A stretch of 64,000 nucleotides of DNA from Whitmania pigra (lineage: Eukaryota; Annelida; Clitellata; Hirudinida; Haemopidae). The stretch covers positions 62,001 to 126,000 of the forward strand of contig JAJTWR010000344.1 in assembly GCA_021613335.1 (NCBI GenBank). The letters are read 5' to 3'. Positions 11,536-24,770 of the stretch are shown here, one piece after another (the first letter of the stretch is position 1; each line of letters begins with the position of its first letter). The translations under genes and the position numbers were made by a program. The notes under the pieces are model-generated. The model ran no database searches. It had not been told where the DNA came from and was given only the letters and a program-made list of their open reading frames with translations.

Positions 11536-11541
11536 TTTATT
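11536..11541 (-). terminator. poly(A) signal of the TARP gene
   Basis: AATAAA on the minus strand about 120 bases beyond the stop at 11661. It faces the DSCC1 signal at 11475 about 60 bases away. Confidence 0.5.
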
Positions 11542-11660
11542 TGGCTTAAAGACACATGGACTGAAATAAAAAAAATCTTACAAATTGAACTTTGGTACGA
11601 AACGATCAGCAAAATGATTGATCGTTATGAGTAATTTAAAGTTTAGTTGGGATTCTGTAG

Positions 11661-14600
11661 TCATGTAGCTTCTTCTTGCAATCTAGCCTCCTTAAATCTA
11701 CCTCCAATTGAAATATACAGGGCAGCAGCTAGAGGCTGCTGAAATTGAAGCTGACTTGGGATCAAGGGACTGAGAGTTAGTGTTGTGGAGGGTCGACTTG
11801 ATTCATGTAGTGATTGTCCAAATATCTGAGAGTCGGGGTAGGCTTTGTCATCCAGAGATGAATATCTAAGCAGGTATAACGAAATGTTGCTTATTGCGGC
11901 TACCATTGAACAAATAAAAGTGGCTCCACAGAAAAAGAAGGCCCAGCCATAGTGGTATTGAAAGGATTTCTCCGCTTTGTCCATTGTCTTCTTGCGATGA
12001 GAGACTTCGTCGTTCACAGCGGAGATGTACATAACGATGCCCATTGCCAGTCCAAGAGCTGCAATTGAAAAAAACATATTTAGCTTCCTAGTTTCGTGTG
12101 CGATAGCTAGTTCTCCGATTATTCATGATATTGAGGCATTGCGAAGCTGCGTGCATTTAAGATTAAACATTTTTGGTAGCGTGTACCGAGTGGCAGTTTT
12201 GCCGGATAGTTCGCCGTCAGGATTTAACGACATAGTTAATAATAAAAGGTAAATGTAAGAAAATATCATGCCTTAAGTCATGAGTCGCAAATTAATTAAA
12301 GCTAAGTGAGGGAATGTTTATTCTAAGAAATATGAGGATCTCGGCTCTTAGGCACCATTCGATCTGAGATTACATCTGTAACACCACTGACAAGTCGCGG
12401 ACTTGCAACACTGCTTGTTTGAGGGGAAGGGGTGTCAAGTAACGGCTACTCACGTAGAAGTGGAAAGCGTTATGACACCAACATGTCAATAGTAATACTA
12501 TCTTCACGTTTTAAGGTTGATAAAATCAAAGTAAACTTCCATTTCAACAGAGCCCTAGAGCTACTAGTACTGCAAGAGAAATAGTTGTATTGGGTCTACT
12601 GAGTAAATCAACATTAACCAATTCTCTTATTTCGTGCGGAAAATGCACAGTAAAGTCAAAACAATCCCAAAATCCTTCTAATTCAGCTTTTTTGGAGTTT
12701 GTAATTTTTTAAATTCAGAATTTATTTATGTCGGATATAATTCTAAAGTGGATCATTGCAGGGTGATCCATGAATGGTTGCCTATTTTCAAAAGTGCGGA
12801 ATTAAAAGACTATTTCTTACATTAGGTCGAAGACTGTAAAAGACAGGAAATTGTTTCCCGATTCAGGTGATAAACATCTCACTAAGACGAACTGATGAGA
12901 TGCAAATACAGTTACTTGGAGAGGTGGGAGAATAATGAACGACGAAATAGCGCTTTCCGGACAGTGATTGCGAAAAAATCGAGAACTCTTTTGCTGATCT
13001 TGTTTTGTGCATGGATGTTAAATCTGAAGTTGCTACTATATACATTGTACAAAATAATAAGAGTAAGCGTAAATGATCAGGCTTCTTTCGACAGGGATAA
13101 AGAAGATGCAGCTTTAAACTTTGTGAGTGCCTATATCCAATGTAGTTACTTTGTGAAATAGATAGAATTTGTACTGCATTTGAACCACGACCAATATAAA
13201 ACTCAATAGCTTTTATGGGTCACTGCGAGTTGAGATAGAAAGCGAACGCAAATGAATAAATGAGCAGATCGGCGATTTTTTCATTGAAAGTTTAAAATTC
13301 GGTGATTCTGATAGAAGCAGGAAGACAGCAAGCTAAGCAATGATCTCCGTTGGACGGGCGCTGGACCATTAAATATTCATGGATTCATTTTCAAAATGAT
13401 GGTCTTTCAATTAACTTCGTGTTCATTATCATGACTTCAGAATGTATTTGTATTTTGTTATCTAGCCGATTTTTTTTTAGTGCTTTATGTATCCAGAAAG
13501 GATGTGAAGGTACTTTTTAACCGATTCACTAATTATATAGCGCCCTTACCCGAGGGCGCTCTCTGGCATTGCAGATTGGGTTGCGAATGCGACACATAAC
13601 GACTGTTGTTATTACCGCCGCATGCAGGAACGCTACATATTCGGCCAACCTGCATGCCTGATGTGTGCTTTTATCTACATATAATTTGTCCTTCGCAACA
13701 AAGTCGCAAATTATTCACCTGAAAAGATGTAAACCACGGCGCTGACGATTGTCCTGTAGTCATTTTTCGTCGTCCCGAGTATGCTCAGCGTGAGTGCAAC
13801 CAGTAGAACCAACAGGCTTCCCACTATTACAGGGGCTGATTTTCTTATTGCGCCTAAAGTGTAAACCAAATAATTTGGTAAAAGTTCAATTTTAAATGAC
13901 TAAATTACAAGTAAAATTGTTGCAAAGCTAACCAAGATTCCCGATTCTGGTTACAATTAGTGAAGTTCGGCTAATTTCTTCAAGTTATCTTTTTGCTGCT
14001 AAATGTGGAGCTGAACAACAAGTTTTACCACATATGCCCAAAATCCAATAAGGAAAGTTGATCGACTTTATTTCTTTTTGTATTAATAAGATCACACTCA
14101 ATCTTGCCTTCCAAATGCAAAATGAGCTAAATCAAAAGTTGTCTTGACTTCCGAGTACAGTCTGTTGATGTTTCACGCGGGTTCGGCTGATGGCGCTTGG
14201 ACTAGCAACGAGTTCTTTCACATGGCACCCAGTCAAAATAGCCCAGGACAAAATTTTGTAAAAAAAAAAACAGAGTGGACAATTCATACGCAGCCCGTAG
14301 CCAGAAATTGATTTGGGAGGTTCATTTTGTTATCTTTCAAAATCAAACTTAAAATCAAAATAAAATGATAATAATAATAAATAAATAAAGATGATTTAAG
14401 ATTTTATAAATTTATGATGTTCAAATCTATAAAATTTACGATTAAAATAATTTTTTAATATTTCGAGGGGTATGAACCCGTGACCCTCCCCTAAATACGG
14501 GCCTGAAGAAAATCAATTGGAAAAAGGCATTTAAAATAATTTTAGTTTTAATTCATTTGTCTAGTATGACAATATAATTACTATTACAACATGTTTAATA

Positions 14601-17600
14601 TTTTTATCATTAAAATAATTATATTATTAATTATTGTAATGTTTATTCAAAGTTATGTCAAGAATTAATATTAAGTAAAATATAATACGGTACATAATAA
14701 TCTTACATTCAGGAACCACAAATTCGCAAATGGGACAAGTCCGTTTATTTCGACGCTATTGCAACGTTATAATAAGGCAATCAGTGATGGGTAGTATTTC
14801 AAATCAAATGAAACAAAATCACGAAATAACATCTTTTGTGTGATTTTTTTATATTGTTTTGAAATCATTGTTTTTTTTTTGTGATTTTCATCATTATTTC
14901 AGTTCAAATTTTTTTTATGCTTGATGATTTATTTCTTATCTAAAAATAATAAAACCATTAAGTTTTAATATTTCTATTGGACGAATTGTCATGCGACGAA
15001 TTGTCCGGTCACGAAAAACAGCTCAGTAACATTTATTTATAAACATTATTAAACTAAGTAAACATGTAAATTAATCACATTAAATTAGTTAAATTGTGGG
15101 ATTGTAAGCAATTCCATGTAGATAATCGAAAGTTTCTAGGTTGGAACAAGAGTACGAAGCCTTCGATTCGGTTGTGCTTAACCTTCGAGGAGTCAGGTTG
15201 ACTGTCATCTATCTGAAAACGTGCGATATCGATCTTCCTTTTATCCTGCTCCTTTCGAAACTGACCAATGAGTTTGCATCTAACTCTTCAATGTACACAT
15301 CACACCAATTATCCTGAACTCAGGGAAGGATCAAAAGAAATCAAGCGATCTGGAAGACCGACGTGACTGGCAAAGTGATTTTCTTTTTGCTTCTCGCATA
15401 TGTTGCCCGTCAATCGATAAGTTTTATTAAATGCCATCTTGAAAAATCCATGGATGGGGGATAACAGAAACTCGGGGGCAGCTAGAAATCCTAAGAATAT
15501 TTAAAATTTTCTACGTGATGCATTTTTCTGATGTCAATTAAACTCCAAACTGTCGTAGAAACTATTGATTTCGATTTAAATTTGAAATTAGTTTCGGTTA
15601 ATTCATAAAAATCTACTTTTTCGTAAACGATTGGCGTTTTTGTCGACATTTACATTGAGCTATTTTGAAGGGGGTGTTTTGTCTTAGGCTATTTTGTCAG
15701 CAGTCTATTTTGATGGGTCGCCCTTCCACATCTTTCTCCAGCATCATCATCAAAAGTAACAATTGCTTTAGTTGCTCATGTCACATTTAACTGCACATAA
15801 TTTTCCACTGCTACTTTTTGTTTCACTGCTCGTTCTTCCTTTAATGCAAATTCCTCTCTATTGCATCCTTCTCTGTGACTTTTCTTATACCGAGCGAGCA
15901 GAAACAACCTGTATTTTCTATCGTCCTGATGGACTTGGACATAGGCGTAGCAACGGGGGTCACATATCCCTCTCCAACCTCTATCAGTATGTCCTTGAAT
16001 CAAGGGTCTTGACGTTTCCTTTTTTTTATTAAATACATATAATCAAAAAATAATCTATTGATCATAATGCAGTTCCAGATCCTGGTTACACCACTTATGC
16101 CATGGTAGTTCTGCAGGTTATGGACTGAACCAATTGATCACAAAATAGAGGAAACTAACCTCATAATAACTCATAAAATAGATGATTAGTTATGCATTTG
16201 ATATGGTTGAATTATACAAAATGGCGAAACAGCACGATAAAAGCAAACTGAAAAACTACAGTTTTTTCTAATTTGGATTCGCTGAAGAAGAATGCTTCAA
16301 AATCGTGCGTCGAGATAAACAACACTTTTTCGCTGAACTAGCAAAAGCGATATTTCCTTTAAATATTTCTTTAATATTTATTCTCTGGTTTTAGTATACA
16401 AAGATATGAAAATCTGGTAATGATTTCATTTGTGACAGCATATTATACAAAGAGCACCCATATTACGAGTCATTATGGGGATTTCATATATGTGGCTTCC
16501 ATTTTTTGCTTGTGGCTTTCCATAAATTTCTAATTGATTTTAATATTAATTAAATTTTGTATTCTATTTTTCATTTATTTCATGACATAGAAATATGTTA
16601 TGCCTGCATCAATATGTTGCCTTTCACTATTAATATAATAATTATCATATATAATAAAAATTATTAGTATAAAGTTTATTAAGTTAAACTTAGTATAACA
16701 AAAACACGTAATTGTTCAAATGATAAAACAATATTTCATTGAAAATTTAGTTTTGAGTGAATTAAACGAGGCATTCCTAACAGAAACATCAGACATCGCA
16801 GAGGAGAAAGTTTGTCTTTTTGTAGACAAAGCTGATGAGAATTTTCGTAAATGTTGCAAGTTTGTAGTTTGAACTCAAATAACATAATTTGATTTTAGAA
16901 GTTTCGTGATTATTTAACTTAAAATTCAATTTCCAATGATATCTATTGTAGCAGAAAGGTTTTTTAAACCTTCGCTTCAAGATTGAAAGGGTTTCCGGAA
17001 TGAGATGTTAATAATTAATGAATGGAGTTCGTTTGATATATCCAGCATCATCAATACAGTGCAGAGCCATTTATTTTCAAAGGGATGTGTTGGTCTGTAG
17101 CATCAAATAATATAAAAATTATGTTATTTATCGTTTCATTGGTGTTAAAAAAAAAACAAAACAAGCAAATAGCAGAATAATCAAAACAAACGATTGATGG
17201 AGTTGGTTGTGTCGCCCTTTTCAACTCTCTCTGACGTTTGGCTGAAATATCCAATGGTGGAGCATGACTCGGGTGGGAGGTCTGGTTCTGCGGGTTCATT
17301 TTTAAACGTTATTTTAATCAGCCTAGCGAAAAAAATTTATTAGCATCATCGTCGTCACTTATTTCTAAAGCTTTTCTTTACTTCAGAATCACATGCACAC
17401 GTAATAGTTTATAAATTGAAGAGATGGGACCTCATACTTTAAAACGATTATTTGGTTTAATGATTTATTGTATTACATAATTCAACTTAATTTAAAAACT
17501 AAGTTTAGCAAAATCATGGAAGAACAAACATTGGTACCCTTTTCTTAAGCAGAAATAGCTTTATTGAGATCTCCAAATCATTACCAACCGGCCTCAAAAT

Positions 17601-20600
17601 ACTTTCATTGACGTTCTCTGACAATTCATGATAAGCATCTAAGCATAGTTTACAAGCAGAAAATATGAATTAAATTACTTGCAGATAAAAATGTCAACAA
17701 ATATATGGTCTGCATTAAATTCATTGTTAATTACATGAAAACGAACTCGTCGAACCCCATTGTTAAAAATTGTTTCACTTCTCGACTTGTTAATTTATGT
17801 TTGCACCAAAAGCAGATAACATTTAAGAAATAATCATGTACAAAAGAATTATAAAAAAAATACTATTTAAAATTAATTTTCAGGCGAAGTTTCTCCAGTG
17901 ACTCATAAATAGTCCCGATCTTCCAAGAATCAAAATACATGTCAACTGTTCTTCCATTTGCTCGGAGTGGAAACATTTTAAGCCATCAAGCAGAAATGTA
18001 GGAATATAAGAAATATTCATACAAAACATTCATTTACATTACAGATTTTGTTGATTGGATATTCATGATTCAGTGGAATCTTCCGACATGAGACTTGGAC
18101 TTGTTTGCTTGGTGGAAAATAACCTCGCAAAGGGAGTGGCTGAAACTCATAAACGAATGAAAACTTATGCTTTGGAGGGGATGCTTCAATATTTATGGAG
18201 AATTTAAAAATAAATATGAGTGGGCAGCATGGATCACTAACACAATCATTTGTCTAGAAACTCAAATGCCAAATGTAGTTAGAATCAGTGGCTTAACTAG
18301 GAGGGTAGAGAGGTGAACATCAGGGACGTAATTTGGGGGGCAAGGGGCAACGGTCTCCCTGGTTTTAGACTAGACGCAAAATAAAGGTCATCTCCTCATA
18401 ATTTATGAGGGTTTGTCCCCCTGAATTTTGGCTAGAAGCAGAAAAAAGTCGTCTTCTCAAGTTGTGCGAAGGTTTTCCACCCCTTGGAAAATGCTGAAAT
18501 TGAGTCCCTGGCGAGCACCAGCCAACCTCAAAATATTACCCCTAAGAGAAATAATATAATTAAGTATTACCCCTTCTGAGAAATTAACATCTCGCTATTC
18601 GGACTCATTTCCGATTTTATATACAATAAGTTTTGAGTCTGTGAGTGATCTATTTGGTTCCACAAGGATAATAAATTACTTATAAAAACTTCGTTCTTGA
18701 TGTCGTTGAAAGCGAGTCAATAATAAACATTTCAAGAAAACGTTTGAAGGAGAATAAGTTCAATTGTAGAAATGTGATCATCAGACTTGTTGTCTCAAAT
18801 TATATTTTTTTACATTTTTTATTATATACTTACATTAGGACCTAAATGCAGATAAAAGTTTTGTTCCGAATTTAACAAAAGGTTTTGCATTTTGGAAAGG
18901 ATAATAATTAGAATATATAAGAAGATTTGAAGATGGTGAAGATTTTAAGAATAATTTTCTAAACGAACTTATAAGATGCCAGAATGTATCGATCAAAAGC
19001 TTATTTGTTGAATTAATTTTTTAAGGGTTGTAACAGTGAATTCTAAGTTAGGATCAGGGAGAATCATTAGATACTTTGTAGGTGCAAAGCAATGCGGTAG
19101 TTTTGGCGGGGGGGATTAAGCAACAGAAGTAAGAAAAGCAATTAAGGGCACAGATTAGAACAAAACAATTTAAATACTGATGAATGAATAATATATGAAT
19201 AATAGCAGTGGCGGAGAACAGTCTGACGGAGGGACACACAATGGGGGTAGGGCCATAGCCAACGTTTCCTCTAAGCTGCGCGGCCGCGCACTTGACAAGA
19301 AAATTCCGCGCAGCAGTTTCCAAATGCCACGAAGTGATTTTAAAGTCACATCGTGATTTACATTTGATGGAAATCAAGCCGATGGACTCTAGTCTGGATA
19401 GTGGATGGTTCATTTGGCGAGGGTCAAATGGCACTAGTCGGAAGCTGCATGTCAGTAGTAATGCATGTCGTAGCATGGGCTCTAACAGACTGGCCTTGAA
19501 TTTTTGTTTATTTGCATGTTTACTATAGAGATGTCGAAACTTAAAGTTACTGATAATATTGGATTAAACGTTGCTAATAAAAAAAAAGTACAGCTCGACG
19601 TTTAAACCAGATTGGTTGAAAAGGTTAGTAGAAACTGAAATGCAGACTTCGTCCAGAAAACTGTAGGCAAAACTGGGCGACATCTTCAATTATCGTTAAA
19701 GTACGTCGATGACTCTAGCAGCGGTACAGGAGGGTCTGTAAGGGGAGATGTTAACCTTTCTGAATATTATAAAATTATTTAATTTACTAAATTTGTTTAT
19801 TATAAAAATTGCTTTCAAAATTCAATGTCATGATCTAAATTTATGTAACATGGAAACTTTAAGTGGCATATATAATCTTATAGTGCTAATAAACTAGTAG
19901 TCTTCAAAAGGACATATAATACGGCTGATTTCCATGTGTCAAAGTTTAGATATCACGCCTCAAAGTTGAACAAACGTTCGAATCAATGAGCTAGTATATT
20001 GTGACTCAAATGACTTGTAAAACATGAGATTGTTACGATATCTAGGTATTAATGTGGTGCTGACATTTATCTTCAGAATGACTATAAATTTACATTGATC
20101 TCGACGAAGTTAACTCGGTATGAAAGGTAAAGAAAGATAGACGTGAAAAATGATGACTTTTAGTGACTAGATACTTTTTTTAAAATATTTATTTCGGATA
20201 TGTAACACTTTTAATTAAACGGGTTCATTTAATAAAAAAAAGCTTTGAGTTTAAAATAACACTGATTTCGTTGCTGTCTTGATTGACATGTATGTTAGAA
20301 ATAATTAGGTGAACAGACATAAAAATGTTCAGGGCAGATGCTGAAAAAAATTAGAGGTTGACCACAGCAATTAACTTTTTCGTCCAAAACGGTCAATTAC
20401 TGAAATACTTTAAAAAATTAAAACTATGATCTAATTAATTCTTTCTTGTATTTTAAAAATTACGAGAGGGGCATGGCCCTTCTTTTTTCCCATATTTTAT
20501 AATATGTTAAGCAATTAAATGTTAATGTGTTTTTAGCCAAAGATTTATTTCTTTATCTATCCAAGAGTTGGTAGTAGCAGCATAATTTGAAAAGGAATTT

Positions 20601-22454
20601 ACGTTCATTTATACCGACTAAACTTTGGTATTTTTGGAAATTAACTTGGAAACTGCGAAAAGTAGACTTTTTTGAAACTGACAGACCAACATGGTTGCCA
20701 GCCAATTTCGAAAAATATTTAAAAATTTGAAAAAAAATTGAACAAAGTTTGTCCCTGAAGCAACTGGTTGTGATGACATTAAAATGAAATAATATTAAAT
20801 AATATATTAAATACTTTATAAGCAATGAAAGTTTTTGTAATAATGGTTTTTCAAAATCTTGAAATGAATAATTAAACGTAAGGAATATTCAAAAAGTGTT
20901 GACGTGCGATGTTGTTGAAAATAGTGGACTTACAAGCAAACAAATTTTTCAAATTAGTCAAAGATGAAAGAAGAGGCAGCCAATGAAGAGTTTTAAAACA
21001 GAGATATTTATTTCTGGAAACATTCAAACGAAGGATGGAAACATTAAAAATGAAAGAAGGTAACATTATTGACAAATGAAATTACATCATTTAACGTTCA
21101 TTGAGATGGTGGGGTGTCATCAAAGGAGATGAAGCATGAAAACACATCATTCAATGTAGATGTTACACGAAGTGTTAATAAAATTTTAATGAAAGATGCT
21201 TTGAAATGTACTCAACATGCAATTAGTGCTTTTTTAAAAATGCAACAACGTGTGAGTTATTTATTATATAAAGGGTTTGGTTTACGTTATTAATTGGCTT
21301 GACCGTCATCATCATCGCCGTTGCTTCAAAATTGAAATTTCCAGTCGCATGCTACTGTATTGATCGAGGACTAGATTCTTGAATTTTGCTTAAAATTCCA
21401 GGATTACTTATTTATTTAAAATAGATTTAACCGATGTTTTTCTTAAGTTGCAGTTAACGCTTCATGACTACGATGAGTCTTATTAACTACTTCACTTCGT
21501 TAAGTTCTTCGAAAGAATCAAACTTTGAACTCTTTGCTTGATCTGCAGTTGTGTTAAAAACTGATGCAACTTTGAAGAATATGTTATAATTAATAAAATT
21601 AGATCATGTAAAATTCCAATGTAAGTCGGTTTGAAGAATAAAAAGTTTACCGCTTACAGCATCGTGACAAACTTTGCTAAAATGTAAATTTGTGCACTTT
21701 ATTACATAATTCAATGTTTCCTGTTCTAAAACATTAAAAACAAAGATAGAAAGTCGCTTGTAATTAAAAACTTATAAGTTCAAACTATCCAAACATGCTT
21801 CAATGTTCATTTTCTTTTATATCCTAGTCTCTTTCTAGCCTCTTGATAAAAAGTAATATTCAACAGTTGGATTGCTGAATGTTATTTGCTATTACAAATG
21901 TTATTACTGAATGTTATTACGGATAACATTAAATTAAATTAGTGAACGAGAAAGTCATGTTCAATGCTCAATTGAAAGATACCTTCATAGATGATACATA
22001 TTCTCCACAATCCAGAGTGTGAGTGCATGTTGTACGTGATAGGCACATTGTGGTCGGCTGTGTCACTGAAAAATCCTATGTCTGCCTCGTCATCTTCTTC
22101 TTCGTCAAATTCTGCCTCAGGAGCATCGAATACTTCTTTATTTTCATCGTCCAGAAATATTTCTTGCCTGAGAGCATTTTTATCAGGAAGTTGCTGTTGT
22201 CGATGGTTTTGATGGTGTTGATGATGATCTCTCGAATCGTCCTCGGATTTCGTTCTCACGTAAGACGATTGATCTCCCGCTGCAGGTGGAGCCACATCGA
22301 AACTGCCGATGATTGTAGTTTCGTTATCGACCCTGATTGGTTCAATGGCATGAATCCAGAAATCCGTGGCCACCGCCAAAGCCAAAGCTCCCGCAGCGAC
22401 TAATCCGAAGGCAAGAGAAATGAGACTGAAGGCTCTTTCACCAAACTTCATCAT
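11661..22454 (-). CDS. TARP / voltage-dependent calcium channel gamma-subunit-like protein (gamma-5/7 type)
   Basis: Four exons: 22454-21983, 18099-18043, 13853-13719, 12058-11661, joining in frame to 353 residues. It has the claudin-like four-helix plan: TM1 near residues 12-35 (ISLAFGLVAAGALALAVATD), the family signature GLWRIC at 148-153, a second Cys in exon 2 (VSCRKIPL), TM2 in exon 3 (VIVGSLLVLLVALTLSILG), TM3 (IFSALGLAMGIVMYISAVND) and TM4 (YGWAFFFCGATFICSMV). TARPs are auxiliary subunits of AMPA receptors or calcium channels at the plasma membrane. The closest recalled relatives are CACNG5/7 (ISSINDEV and the HYRYGWSF block). Oddities: the loop between TM1 and GLW is about 110 residues, with His/Gln-rich and Asp/Glu-rich stretches and one NET glycosylation sequon. 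Exon 2 (57 bases) has a poor polypyrimidine tract and is the least certain part. No C-terminal PDZ-binding motif is evident (ends LQEEAT). Confidence 0.87.
12059..13481. other. TARP intron 3, outer part
   Basis: AT-rich intron sequence. Small open frames on both strands (12025-12252, 12895-13161) have no recognisable domain and are judged spurious. Confidence 0.5.
13482..13662 (-). repeat. SINE-A copy in TARP intron 3
   Basis: Minus strand: head GGCATGCAGGTTGGCCG, B-box-like CGCATTCGCAACCC, body with GCGCTATATAATTAG and CCTTCACATCCTTTCTGG, ending ATAAAGCACTAAAAAA. It is the second-best preserved copy of the family in this window. Confidence 0.75.
14290..14504. mobile_element. possible short inverted-repeat element (MITE)
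   Basis: The left end GCAGCCCGTAGCCAG and the inverse of the right end CAGGCCCGTATTTAG share about ten bases. The interior is AT-rich and non-coding. No convincing target duplication was found, so the boundaries are uncertain. Confidence 0.35.
14505..18042. other. TARP intron 2, mostly featureless
   Basis: AT-rich sequence. A CAGTGATGGGTAG start at 14783 recalls the hAT-1 terminus but no partner end was found. The stretch about 14980-15740 carries diverged GACGAATTGTC and GCTATTTTG motifs that look repeat-derived. Nothing coding is supported. Confidence 0.45.
18321..18510. mobile_element. MITE with CAGGGAC termini in TARP intron 1
   Basis: Starts CAGGGACGTAATTT and ends AAATTGAGTCCCTG, which are inverted copies with two mismatches over about 14 bases. 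The flanks GTGAACAT and GCGAGCAC agree at 5 of 8 bases, suggesting an old 8-bp hAT-type duplication. There is no coding content in 190 bases. Confidence 0.55.
18511..21982. other. TARP intron 1, mostly featureless
   Basis: No gene is supported. One GC-richer patch (19240-19470, containing CTGCGCGGCCGCGCAC) looks like a repeat fragment of unknown class. Open frames there show no known domain. Confidence 0.4.
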
Positions 22455-24000
22455 GAATTTTCAAATACTGTCCATTGCAACAACCAGCAGCATCCATCCT
22501 TAGTGGTCTCCACTAATGCACCTCCAACCTCGGTACCATACAACCGGTCGACATATATGCCACGTGCTCCGTGTTCTGTTCCAAACCAATTAACAAATAA
22601 TTTATTCGAGAAAATTGTTGCAATCTGTTGGAATATAATCTGTGATGAACACAGTGATGAGGATGATGATAATGCTTTAATCTAAGGACGGTGGATATAA
22701 TTTTTGCAACTGAAGCAGCTGCATTTGCATCCAGTTTAATCGAGTTTTCACATCAATTGCTGCTAGTCTTGGAATAGATTTGGAAACACATCAGAACATC
22801 AATTATGGAACTAATTCGATGGGAACGAGTACTGCGAGGTTCTAAATATCGGAAATAAACATTTTTCGGATAATCGAACGTACCACCTGATCGGACGAAA
22901 AATGATTTTTAAGAAAATTAAACAAAAAGAATACAAATTTATTATAAATCCAATTTTGTAAATATTTGCAAAGAGTTGCCTTATTTAATTACATGCATGC
23001 TTTTCAAGACATCCAAACTTGCATAACTCAAAAATCGTGTTAAATCACAAATAAAAACCAGTCTTTTTAGCAGGAAAAAAGTGTTTCTTACATAATCCAC
23101 GTTAGAAATTAATGACATAATTATTGAAAATATTGGTAACAGTGTCGATCAGATTTCAGTTATCCGAGCATCAAGATATCTTCGCGTGAACGAGTTCTCA
23201 TTCCCTCCACATATGTCACGGGAGTGTGGAAAATGCCTGCATTAATAATACATGAGACGTGGATATTGGTTTTCTACCTTTCCCAGTGCAAATGTCTAGC
23301 TTTCATAAGACACGGATAATGTAGTTAATGTTAATGTATTAATGTTTAATTATCGTTAATGTGGTCCAAAATGTAACCCTTCTCAAACCTTGAAATCATG
23401 AATTTTCTCAATTCGTAAAAAGTATTCTTTAAGTATTTTGGAGGGAGAGACCACGCTTTCTTCAATGTCCGCTAATAACTCTCATCGACTTTATAAAGAA
23501 TTTCGTTAGCATGTTCAAATGAAAATAATGTTAGATTATTATTCGAATTTTTTATTAATTACAGGCAAGATACAAAGACATGGACGTAGCCAGAAAATGA
23601 TTTCAATTTTTTTATTTTTACAAGTTGTAAATGTCTCATTACAATACAATTTTTTACAATATTTTTTGACGACAATTAATGCAAAGAAATTTCTGATATT
23701 TTGTGCGATGTATGGCTAGGTGAAAAGGACATCAGTTTATCTGGTTTATCAGTTCTTACAGAAAAAATGATAGAAATGGAATCTGGCACAAGTCGACTGC
23801 GACTGCTGTTTTTGTTTGCAAGGCTTAACAGACCGAATGCTATTTAAGTTTCTCTAAACTGAGAAGCATTTTGCCAAGGTGGCTGACTTCATCTCTCTAT
23901 TAACCAGCCTACGACACAATTCAGACCCAACGTGTACCCTTTAAACTCCTGGAAATCAAACCGAAGAAGTGCCAACAGTCTGTCGTTTCTATTATAGAAT
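22455..24000. other. upstream region of the TARP gene
   Basis: This presumably contains the 5' UTR and promoter. A GATGAGGATGATGATAATG stretch near 22656 is a short simple repeat. Nothing else was recognised. Confidence 0.4.
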
Positions 24001-24214
24001 GTCACAAGTCCGGTCTAGAACTGATGCCCGGTTCCTTGTACAGGCCGGAAGCTTTCAGGACTGGAACGCCGGTGGAGAAGTAATGTTTTAGCTCATCAGG
24101 TGTGACATCCAAGTTCAACAGCACATGCACAAATAGAAGTTTAAAACGGGAATCGAACTGGCGCTTCAAAAACGCGAAGCAAATCCTCAACCCTTACGCC
24201 AAGTAGGAGCCACC
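24001..24214 (-). repeat. tRNA-derived SINE, second family (SINE-B)
   Basis: Minus strand: head GGTGGCTCCTACTTGGCGTA, A-box-like TTGGCGTAAGGG, and a near-consensus B box AGTTCGATTCCCG 40 or so bases on, followed by a GC-richer body (CTTCTCCACCGGCG, GCTTCCGGCCTGTACAAGG). This is unlike SINE-A in body and tail. No intact tRNA fold or anticodon arm was established, so it is not called a tRNA gene. Confidence 0.6.
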
Positions 24215-24479
24215 CGCGGCAATTGATGTCAGTAGATCTTGGTAGAACAATATATTCGACATTAATACACATAAATGCATTTCTTGCTAATCCAGAAACA
24301 AAAGTTTTTAAATTTACAATTAAAATTTTATTTTTGTAATGTTTCGGAGTGGGGGGTCAACAAGACAAGGATCCTAGAGTTACATTATAGCTATATCAAT
24401 ATTATATAAACATAGTATCGTTTGTGTTCAAAAGCACATCTGTCATATATGCACATATATAACGCTTAATTTTGTCTTT

Positions 24480-24770
24480 GATTTTGTTATATCGCGGTTG
24501 CGCTTCCACTTTTCGTTGTTCTCGATATATATAAACTCGATTAAACACGGCATGGAGAAGGAAAGTCCAAATCATCTTAGTTATGCAATGGACTCTAATC
24601 AAATAAATAATAAACGACATGGCACAGTCGACATGTATTCTCTGTAGGCAGCTAGCAGCGCTGGACGTGGACTCCCCAACCCAGCAGAAGCCTGGAGACA
24701 ATGGAGAAGAGCCTACGAGACATACTTCAGGCTTTCCGAGGGGATAATCCCGCTTATGGATGACCTGTAA
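24480..24770 (+). mobile_element. 5' relic of a Ty3-type LTR retrotransposon
   Basis: An LTR-like stretch ends ...AAATAATAAACGACA (to 24619) and is followed at once by TGGCACAGTCGAC (24620-24632), a primer-binding-site sequence differing by one base from that of the full element at 50149. An open stretch at 24648-24770 (PAEAWRQWRRAYETYF) resembles the start of Ty3 gag. An ATG again spans the LTR/PBS junction (24619-24621). Everything downstream is missing. Confidence 0.6.

Noticed and set aside
19054..19528. Long open frames on both strands in the GC-richer patch
   Set aside because: They overlap on opposite strands, show no domain and lie in repeat-like sequence within a TARP intron.
24001..24214. 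True tRNA gene
   Set aside because: The A and B boxes are present but a full cloverleaf was not found and the sequence continues as a repeat body.
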